NCBI RefSeq assembly: GCF_030915385.1
Contig: NZ_CP133268.1
Location: 1,736,001 to 1,800,000, forward strand
DNA length: 64,000 nucleotides
Source of the DNA: Neobacillus sp. PS3-12
GTDB taxonomy: Bacteria > Bacillota > Bacilli > Bacillales > Cytobacillaceae
Direction of reading: 5' to 3'
A model generated the notes under the pieces. It was not told where the DNA came from. It saw only the letters and a list, made by a program, of their open reading frames with translations, and ran no database searches. This document shows, piece after piece, positions 29,479 to 35,797 of this stretch (position 1 is its first letter; every line of letters begins with the position of its first letter). The translations under genes and the position numbers were made by a program.

Positions 29479-29493
29479 ATCACCTCCTTAAAT
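29479..29493 (-). promoter_or_regulatory. Distant perfect Shine-Dalgarno element in the leader (STAB-SD-like)
   Basis: ATTTAAGGAGGTGAT on the minus strand, fully complementary to the 16S rRNA 3' end, 82-96 nt upstream of the start codon, which has its own ribosome site. The identical 15-mer is present in the leader of the paralogous gene. An unproductive strong Shine-Dalgarno sequence in a leader is known to stabilise cry3A-type mRNA in Bacillus. Confidence 0.55.
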
Positions 29494-29656
29494 GATAAAT
29501 AAATATATTTTATGCCTAATGAACGCATTTAAAATGTATATATTATCAAAAAACAAACCTAACTGGGAGGCAAATTGTCTGTTTCTTGCTCCTCTTCAAA
29601 TTTATAAAACAATATTTCATAACTTAGATTCTCTATTTGTTTAAATTACTTTTCTA

Positions 29657-29674
29657 TGTGATTAAAATTTCACA
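29657..29674. promoter_or_regulatory. Palindrome TGTGA-N8-TCACA, possible regulator site
   Basis: Perfect 5-bp outer arms with an AT-rich centre. CRP/FNR-family sites in Bacillus are TGTGA-N6-TCACA, so the spacer here is two bases too long for a standard FNR box. It lies about 260 bp upstream of paralogue A. Confidence 0.3.
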
Positions 29675-29730
29675 TATATTGTCAGTGCTTATTTCTAAAA
29701 TATTTTTATTTCAATAAGATTCAAATGATT

Positions 29731-29768
29731 TAGAACAAGGTAACAACACCTATTGTTACCTTGTTCTA
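29731..29768 (-). terminator. Hairpin after hexahaem paralogue B
   Basis: TAGAACAAGGTAACAA pairs perfectly over 16 bp with TTGTTACCTTGTTCTA. Only short T-tracts follow, so it may act as terminator or as a 3'-end stabiliser. Confidence 0.6.
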
Positions 29769-29786
29769 TTTAATTACTTTTCTTAT

Positions 29787-30962
29787 TTAGTTGCCCACTA
29801 TTTTTGATTTTCCAAGCATATTGCCGGCCCCATCTTTGTATTTCGGGTCAACAGTTGTTGAAATTTTGCCTGCATGACAAGCAAAACATACTGCGCGATT
29901 AGTAAATTTCTTCAATGCGGATCCACCAGGTGCTATATCTTTCATGTATGCTGTAGCTTGGTCCTGGGTCCAGCCATATATTCCGCCTTGATCAGTTGGT
30001 TTTGTATAATCGGCAATTGTATTTCCAATAGCATCCATCAACGTTCTCTCATCTGTACCGTGTGCATAGTGACAAGCCGCACAGTTTCTACCTTGTTTAG
30101 ATGAATTAGTTGTATGCGTATATTTTCCATAATTCGAGTGAGCAGCCTGATAGGTAGCATCATTTTGGCTAGTTTTACCTGTACTTCTGTTTGCAAAATA
30201 ATCATCATGACATGCTCCGCAGAATTGTGAATAGTAGATATCACTTGCTACTGAATTATAGGTTGCAGTAGCAACAGGACCTGCGGATTTTGTAATTTTC
30301 ACACCGTTTGGACCAGTTGCATCATTGACAGCTTTATAAGTATCATCATTTGTTAAGTTCATTTTAATTGTTTGAGTTCCTGTCGGAACAGGTGTTTGTG
30401 TACCATTTACTAAAGAAGTTGCAAAAGTAGTGCCATTAACTTTTTCATTTAATAATCTATCATTTGGTGAACCGTGTGGGTTGTGACAGCTGGAGCATTC
30501 TAATACATCTGTTGATTTATTGTTATATGCTCCTGGTGCTGTTCCAATTTTAATTGCTTCACCAACATTGTGCATAGAAACACTTGTGTGTCCTGCTGTT
30601 TTATCAAAATCAAATACTCCGGCTCCGCTTGGAGCTGTAACATCGTAGAAGCCCATTGTACCATCATGGCAAGATTCACATAGTTCGGAATCTCCAGATT
30701 TCATTAACAAATAATTGGTTTGCCCGTTGTGCACACTATGGCAGTTTGCACAGGAGTTTGTGTTGTTTTGGAAATTACCGTGTGTTCTTTGTGTACCTTG
30801 AGAACCATCATTATTGACATCAGCTGAATAAATATTTGGTGCCGGATGTGTTGATGTCGGTACGAATGATGGATCTGGAGCTGCTGCAAAGGCCACAGCG
30901 CTGAACATGCCTAATAAAATAAGCATGAATACAGTTGATAAGCCTAATTTAATCTTGCTCAT
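29787..30962 (-). CDS. OmcS-like secreted hexahaem cytochrome (paralogue B)
   Basis: Secreted 391-residue cytochrome with signal peptide (residues 1-27, AFA-AAP). Six haem motifs: CANCHSVHNG, CESCHDG, CSSCHNPHG, CGACHDD, CAACHYAHG, CFACHAGK, the last about 30 residues from the end. It shares with paralogue A the block THGNFQNNTNSC before the first haem and RLLNEKV after the third, so the pair arose by duplication. The linkers, especially between haems 3 and 4, have diverged. The haem order is the same as in OmcS (from memory), including a helix rich in A/Y before the sixth motif. Extra histidines (for example MHN, HSNYGKYTH) could be distal ligands for bis-His haems. It lies 102 nt after the NHL gene. 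Confidence 0.88.
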   Translation of the reverse strand: MSKIKLGLSTVFMLILLGMFSAVAFAAAPDPSFVPTSTHPAPNIYSADVNNDGSQGTQRTHGNFQNNTNSCANCHSVHNGQTNYLLMKSGDSELCESCHDGTMGFYDVTAPSGAGVFDFDKTAGHTSVSMHNVGEAIKIGTAPGAYNNKSTDVLECSSCHNPHGSPNDRLLNEKVNGTTFATSLVNGTQTPVPTGTQTIKMNLTNDDTYKAVNDATGPNGVKITKSAGPVATATYNSVASDIYYSQFCGACHDDYFANRSTGKTSQNDATYQAAHSNYGKYTHTTNSSKQGRNCAACHYAHGTDERTLMDAIGNTIADYTKPTDQGGIYGWTQDQATAYMKDIAPGGSALKKFTNRAVCFACHAGKISTTVDPKYKDGAGNMLGKSKIVGN

Positions 30963-31035
30963 TCTAAAAACCTCCCAAAGTTTTCTCTCTCTTTTTTCTA
31001 AAAATATATATCTTTAAGTTGTGATCCTTTACGCA

Positions 31036-31050
31036 ATCACCTCCTTAAAT
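31036..31050 (-). promoter_or_regulatory. Second distant perfect Shine-Dalgarno element (STAB-SD-like)
   Basis: The same 15-mer ATTTAAGGAGGTGAT as at 29479, here 14 nt after the NHL stop codon and 74-88 nt before the start of paralogue B. No start codon with workable spacing follows it. It could protect a processed 5' end and raise the amount of cytochrome mRNA relative to the upstream genes. Confidence 0.55.
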
Positions 31051-31064
31051 AAATAACAGAAATT

Positions 31065-32027
31065 TTATTTAAAGATGGATACCCTTTGGTTAACTGTATC
31101 TGTCACATACAATTGATCACTATCATCAATGAACAGGCCATTTGGGAGATAAAACTTATCATTTGTAGTACCCATACCGCCTAATTCATATAATTCTTTC
31201 CCATTCTGGTCAAACGCATAAACAGTATGTGAGAGATTGTTCACTACATAAAGGTTACCCTTTGAATCGACACCTACACCTCTTGGATTTAAGAATGTTG
31301 GATTGCCTTTACCATCTTTTGACCCGTTAATTAGTTTGATATATTTTCCGTTTTTATCAAAAATTTCAACTCTATTATTTGCAGAATCTGAGACATAGAT
31401 ATTATTATTAAAATCTACTGTTACAGCATTAGGTGCGATAAATTTTCCGGCAGCATCGCCAGGTCCGCCAATCTCCATTAATTTTTTTCCGTTCAGATCA
31501 AAAACAAATACCTTATTTACTTTAATATCTGTAACATAAAGTTTTTCATTAAAAATTCGCATACCGCCTGGAGCTTTAAGAACTTTGTCCTTATCGTTAA
31601 AATATTTGATGAATTTACCCTTAGAATCAAAGATAGAAATATTGGCATTATTCATATCTGCAACATAAATGTGGCCATTGCTATCTCCATCTATTCCATA
31701 TGGAAAAGCAAATTCACCTTCTTTATTACCCGCCTTCCCAAATTTGAAGGCTGCGGATCCGGATTCATCAAAAACTTGTACATCTTTACTGTTTGCGTCG
31801 GTTACATAAATGTAATTGTCAACTTTTGCGACATCCATCGGCTTTTTAAGTGGCTGATTGAAGTCCCCGTACAATGCATTTGTAAATGTTTTTGGACCAG
31901 ATTTAACACTAGCAACAACCGGTTTTATTATTTTTGATTCTAAATGAAAAATAGAGACTACTGCAAAAAAAGCAACGGCAAGGGCAACAATGCCACCCAT
32001 TATAAAATAAACAGTTTTCTTTTTCAT
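31065..32027 (-). CDS. Membrane-anchored NHL-repeat beta-propeller
   Basis: A 320-residue protein with one N-terminal transmembrane anchor (residues 6-28, IMGGIVALAVAFFAVVSIF) and then six NHL repeats forming a beta-propeller outside the membrane. The repeat signature is YVTDxxNxxVxVFDxxGK, seen at about residues 72, 118, 162, 208, 256 and 304. NHL propellers often sit beside multihaem cytochromes in electron-transfer loci and are thought to act in assembly or docking; the function here is inferred. AAAGGAG precedes ATG 32027, and the gene begins 16 nt after the TPR gene, so the two are cotranscribed. Confidence 0.85.
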   Translation of the reverse strand: MKKKTVYFIMGGIVALAVAFFAVVSIFHLESKIIKPVVASVKSGPKTFTNALYGDFNQPLKKPMDVAKVDNYIYVTDANSKDVQVFDESGSAAFKFGKAGNKEGEFAFPYGIDGDSNGHIYVADMNNANISIFDSKGKFIKYFNDKDKVLKAPGGMRIFNEKLYVTDIKVNKVFVFDLNGKKLMEIGGPGDAAGKFIAPNAVTVDFNNNIYVSDSANNRVEIFDKNGKYIKLINGSKDGKGNPTFLNPRGVGVDSKGNLYVVNNLSHTVYAFDQNGKELYELGGMGTTNDKFYLPNGLFIDDSDQLYVTDTVNQRVSIFK

Positions 32028-32043
32028 GTGTGGTCAACTCCTT

Positions 32044-32751
32044 TTACTTGTTGTCTTTTTGTTTTGCAGCGACTCTTTCCAAGCCTTGAGATGCAGGTTT
32101 ATATAGCGGATCGTAGGATAAAGCCTCTTTAAAGAATTTCTCAGCTTCTTTATTGTTGCCCTGATCTTCTTTTACTCTGCCTATTTCCGTAATAATATCC
32201 GTGTTTGTCGGCATAATCTTAAGTGCTGACTGCAGGGATTTAAGTGCCTTATCGTACTGTTTCAAATTACGATAGACCATACCTGATAATAAGTGTGCCT
32301 GGAAATTTTTAGGTCCAAGCGTTTCTGCTTTTTGAGCCATTCTTATCGCATCGTTGTATCTTTTCTCAGAATTATAAACAAGTCCAAGGTTAAAGTAAGC
32401 ACCGAAGTTTTTGTTATCCAGGTTTATCGCAACTTGCAGCTGTTTAACCGCATTATCTGTATCACCTGTTAAAAAGTATGAGTAGCCTAAGTTTACGCGA
32501 TTTTCAGGATTATTTGGCTTTTTATCCACTAATCCTTTATAGTAATCTACTTGTTCATAGAGCCTCGCTTCATCTTTACTAGGCCACACATATTTATTGC
32601 ATATAAAGTACCCTGCACCCAAACTAATGACTAAGGTTGCGAATATAAGCAAAAATGACTGTAATTTTGAAAAGCTCTTCTTTTTTTCCTGTTGAAGCTG
32701 CGTTCTTTCATTATTTTCCGGTTCTGGATTTATTGGCTGTGTAGCCTTCAT
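32044..32751 (-). CDS. Membrane-anchored TPR protein
   Basis: From ATG 32751 (GAGGTGG upstream; an alternative ATG at 32784 lies inside the inverted-repeat region) the protein has 235 residues. A polar N-terminus with a coiled stretch is followed by one transmembrane helix (about residues 34-55). About four TPR repeats follow outside (for example ENRVNLGYSYFLTGDTDNAV and AYFNLGLVYNSEKRYNDAI). TPR arrays near multihaem cytochromes in other bacteria serve as scaffolds. It sits between the 12-haem gene and the NHL gene and is separated from the former by a perfect 20-bp inverted repeat. Confidence 0.8.
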   Translation of the reverse strand: MKATQPINPEPENNERTQLQQEKKKSFSKLQSFLLIFATLVISLGAGYFICNKYVWPSKDEARLYEQVDYYKGLVDKKPNNPENRVNLGYSYFLTGDTDNAVKQLQVAINLDNKNFGAYFNLGLVYNSEKRYNDAIRMAQKAETLGPKNFQAHLLSGMVYRNLKQYDKALKSLQSALKIMPTNTDIITEIGRVKEDQGNNKEAEKFFKEALSYDPLYKPASQGLERVAAKQKDNK

Positions 32752-32784
32752 AAATATCCACCTCAAATTCAGTTTTATTTGCAT

Positions 32785-32835
32785 AACTACTGATAGTTTT
32801 GTTGATGGTAAAATACAACAAAACTATCAGTAGTT
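32785..32835. repeat. Perfect 20-bp inverted repeat between cytochrome and TPR genes
   Basis: The arms at 32785-32804 and 32816-32835 are fully complementary (20 of 20), with an 11-nt loop. No T-run follows in either direction, so it is not a standard terminator. It is suited to block 3' exonuclease decay of the upstream 12-haem message or to attenuate readthrough. Confidence 0.85.
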
Positions 32836-32845
32836 TAATAGTGTG

Positions 32846-34009
32846 TTAATCTTCCTTGTGGCATTTTGTACAAGTGTTTTGATCATGACACTTATAGCAT
32901 GTTGCTGAAGGTTTCGTAATTCCAGCTAACGGAATTGGATGTGTATCAAGTTCTGAAACCTTTTTATGTGTGGCCGGATGGCATGTAGCGCAAATTACTT
33001 GATTTGAGTTAGTCGAGCCTATCTTGCTAGTATCGTGGCACGCTTTACATGTTTCTATATTGCTTCCAGCAACTGTTCCATGGTTGTTGAAGAAATTACT
33101 ATCGTGACTTGCCGGTTTCTTGGCATGGCATTTCTGACAGAAAGTATTTTCCTTAGCGTATTGAGTTGCTGTAATTGTACCTGTGCTTGAAGTGCTATTT
33201 TCTAAAAATTGCTGTGAAACAGTTTTTGTTTGAAGATCCTTGATTGGATCATCAGACATATATGAGTGGCAGCTGTCACATTTCTTAATATCTTTTTCTG
33301 CAAGCTTGCCATGTCCGCCCTTCATAAAGTTCGGATCATCATGAGTCGTCGGTTTCAGGCCCGTTGAATGACAAGTCTTACATGCTGTCGAAACATTGTT
33401 CGCTTTGTGGCAGCTAATGCAATCTTCCATTTTTGGCTGAGTAAATTTCACATCACTCATCATTTGTTTTCCAAGAGTATCGTTCCATTTATCGTAATCT
33501 GTTTTAAAAGTTACATTCCGATCGGATATATCTCCATGTGCAACACCGCTGTGGCACTCAACGCATTTGACGCCTTCCTTTAAGTGCTTTTCATGCGGTA
33601 TGATAATATCTCCTGCCGGTGTAACATCCCGCGTCTTCATATTGTGACATTTCTCACAAGTAGAATTTGGAATTTGTGTTGGCATATGAATAGGTGCTGG
33701 ATAACCGTTGGTTACTTTTTCATATACCTGTACCAGACCGTTCATTTTCGCTTTCGCATAATTAACCACGCCAGATTGAATATGGCATTCCTTACATTCC
33801 ACATTACTATGGGATGAGGCTTTCAGTGTTTCAGCTTCCGGTTTCATTTCATGGCAAGTACTGCAAAACGATTTACTTGATGTTTCTTCGACCGTTGCGT
33901 AACCTGCTACAATTAATAAAACAAGAGAAGCAAATACAATAGTCAGGATTTTGTAAAAAGTAGCTCGTGAACGAGTTATTGATGTTCTTTCTTTTTTATC
34001 GTCTTCCAT
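32846..34009 (-). CDS. Membrane-anchored twelve-haem NapC/NrfH-type cytochrome
   Basis: A 387-residue protein with one N-terminal transmembrane helix (residues 20-42) and twelve CXXCH motifs outside: CSTCH, CKECH, CEKCH, CVECH, CISCH, CKTCH, CDSCH, CQKCH, CKACH, CATCH, CYKCH and CTKCH. The first block (SFCSTCHEMKPE...VECKECHI) is the NapC/NirT/NrfH quinol-dehydrogenase signature, which normally has four or five haems. Seven or eight extra haems are appended. Expected role: take electrons from menaquinol and move them outward across the wall. AAGGAGG precedes ATG 34009. It follows the 8-haem gene by 174 nt and is likely cotranscribed. Confidence 0.9.
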   Translation of the reverse strand: MEDDKKERTSITRSRATFYKILTIVFASLVLLIVAGYATVEETSSKSFCSTCHEMKPEAETLKASSHSNVECKECHIQSGVVNYAKAKMNGLVQVYEKVTNGYPAPIHMPTQIPNSTCEKCHNMKTRDVTPAGDIIIPHEKHLKEGVKCVECHSGVAHGDISDRNVTFKTDYDKWNDTLGKQMMSDVKFTQPKMEDCISCHKANNVSTACKTCHSTGLKPTTHDDPNFMKGGHGKLAEKDIKKCDSCHSYMSDDPIKDLQTKTVSQQFLENSTSSTGTITATQYAKENTFCQKCHAKKPASHDSNFFNNHGTVAGSNIETCKACHDTSKIGSTNSNQVICATCHPATHKKVSELDTHPIPLAGITKPSATCYKCHDQNTCTKCHKED

Positions 34010-34183
34010 TTAATGTCCCTCCTTACTCTTGACGTTAATTAAAATTTGGATTCACCTTTTAAAAAATCTTATCTCCGAAAAAAGGTGAAATACACTTCAG
34101 TGGGTGCCTGTCCATCTTTTAAGTTTTTTTGTGATCATGGCACACAATATTTTGTATTATGTTCTATAAGCCACTCTCACGCG

Positions 34184-35323
34184 TCAAGTTTTTGAAGGGA
34201 GATTGCTATGGCAAGTCTTACAAAAAGTATTCTTGTTTGCTTCGTCATTTGCCTGTTGGGCATTTGGTACGTATTTTGGAGCTTTATCTCCATATTTTAG
34301 TAAAGTCATAATATCTTGTTTCGCAATTGGTCTTAACCAGTTGGAATCCTGGTGACAGTTCATACATTTATCTAATTGCTGAACTGCATCTGCACCGTGA
34401 TTGCTGTTAAAATCAGCATTTTGGTGGTACTTTGGAATGCTCATGCTTGAGTGACAAGTTTTACATTCCATTGAAATTTTTGAATGTGTTTGATCCTTGC
34501 CGATTGCTTCTAACATGATTTTTTGGGTATCAGCTTTTGTTACAGTTGTTGTAGATCCAGTATCTTCCGCTTTTGTAGTCTTTTCTTCCGGATTTGCTGG
34601 CACATTGTATGCAGCTTCCTCCCATGGCTTTTCACCTTTGTTTACTTTTTCATGGCAATCAATACATGTTCCCATGTTCGGACGCAAATACTTTTCTTCA
34701 ATTAACTTTTCAGCATTTTGCTTGGATGTCCATTTCGTACGATCCGCTGCGACATTAAGGTCACGAGCTGCCATCTTGGCGTGTACAACACCAGAGTGAC
34801 AGGTGATACAAGGAATCCCCTCATCAATATGTTTCTTATGATCAACCTTCGTATCGCCTGATGGTGTGACTAAGCGATTCTCGGAATGACATTGTAAGCA
34901 GTTCTGGTTGGATACAGCTTCCTCTTCTGTCTGGACGATTTGATTTGGAACACCTGTAACGTGGTAATAGACCTCTTTAAGTGATTTCACTTTGTGTGTC
35001 AGCATGTTGACAACACCTGGTTTGATGTGACACTGCACACAACTAATCTGATTATGTGCACTAGCTGTATAAGTTGAATATTCCGGTGCCATTTCATGAC
35101 AGCTGGAACAAAAAGATGGCGAGTTTGTGAACGAAAGTACACCATACCCTCCACCAAATACAACGACACAGCCGACCAAACTAGCTAAGAGCAATTTCCA
35201 GCGATTTACGGGATCTTTCCAATCTATGCTTTGAATCTTTCGCCATAGTCTTCGTATGGGGCCAGATTTATTTCTGTCTTCTCTGGTCTCTATCTCTGTA
35301 GGTTTTTTCCCCCAAAAGGCCAC
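34184..35323 (-). CDS. Membrane-anchored eight-haem NapC/NrfH-type cytochrome
   Basis: First gene of the cluster. Start is GTG 35323 with AAAGGGTGA upstream; GTG 35332 is too close to that site. The roughly 379-residue protein has a 40-residue basic cytoplasmic tail, one transmembrane helix (LLLASLVGCVVVFGGGYG) and eight CXXCH motifs: CSSCH, CVQCH, CLQCH, CITCH, CIDCH, CKTCH, CMNCH, CKTCH. The first four haems and their spacing (SFCSSCHEMAPE, SCVQCHIKPGVV, CLQCHSENR, PCITCHSGV) match the NapC/NrfH fold and align with the first four of the 12-haem protein. It is a probable menaquinol oxidase module feeding the outer cytochromes. No nitrite reductase NrfA or nitrate reductase gene is nearby. 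Confidence 0.9.
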   Translation of the reverse strand: MAFWGKKPTEIETREDRNKSGPIRRLWRKIQSIDWKDPVNRWKLLLASLVGCVVVFGGGYGVLSFTNSPSFCSSCHEMAPEYSTYTASAHNQISCVQCHIKPGVVNMLTHKVKSLKEVYYHVTGVPNQIVQTEEEAVSNQNCLQCHSENRLVTPSGDTKVDHKKHIDEGIPCITCHSGVVHAKMAARDLNVAADRTKWTSKQNAEKLIEEKYLRPNMGTCIDCHEKVNKGEKPWEEAAYNVPANPEEKTTKAEDTGSTTTVTKADTQKIMLEAIGKDQTHSKISMECKTCHSSMSIPKYHQNADFNSNHGADAVQQLDKCMNCHQDSNWLRPIAKQDIMTLLKYGDKAPKYVPNAQQANDEANKNTFCKTCHSNLPSKT

Positions 35324-35797
35324 TATGCTCACCCTTTCTGTATTGGACTAGCCTTACGATAATTAACCTCTCTAAAGGTAGTATCTATCATTGAAAGGGT
35401 ATTTTCCAATGTACAATTTGTGAATATTTGTCGATAGGTGAAAAGTATGATTTTTTTAGAAAAACAACATAGAAATGTTGTTAAATAAGGGTGTTGGTTA
35501 GCATTGTATAAATAGTGTTAACTGCATAAGACTTTATTTTTATACAGTTTTGATGTGTTTCATGCAATTGTAAGAAAACTTTCACAGAATGTTTTGAATT
35601 GGGGACCTTTTAAGCTTAGACATTAAGATTTTGTAAAGGTTGGATTAGGATCTTGCATATGTTGTCACTGAATAGAGGAAATGGTAAGATGGTTAGAGTT
35701 ACCTAAGAGTATTTTGGAGGATTCGGCCTAATTAAAGCGAATCTTTTTTCATTAGGATGGTTTTGAAGATGTTTGATAAAAGGAGAGTTTATCAAGA
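35324..35797. other. Divergent promoter region between the cytochrome cluster and secA
   Basis: 474 bp, AT-rich, with the promoters for both the cytochrome operon (minus) and secA (plus). A small hairpin ACAACATAGAAATGTTGT lies near 35465. I see no certain FNR, ResD or other operator and no open frame worth calling. Confidence 0.4.

Larger units (their letters stand above)
29398..29786. other. Region between the two hexahaem genes
   Basis: 389 bp and very AT-rich. It holds the leader of paralogue A with a distant perfect Shine-Dalgarno element (29479-29493), a palindrome TGTGA-N8-TCACA at 29657-29674 and a hairpin at 29731-29768 after paralogue B. No gene is seen. A separate promoter for paralogue A probably lies here. 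Confidence 0.5.

Noticed and set aside
29431-29481. Leader peptide of 13 codons (MVYSQRYLHLIKP) after the distant Shine-Dalgarno element
   Set aside because: The ATG overlaps the Shine-Dalgarno sequence by almost its full spacing, and the paralogous leader has no matching open frame, so translation is unlikely.
32785-32835. Inverted repeat as ends of an insertion sequence or miniature element
   Set aside because: The arms are only 11 nt apart, there is no target duplication and no second copy in the window.
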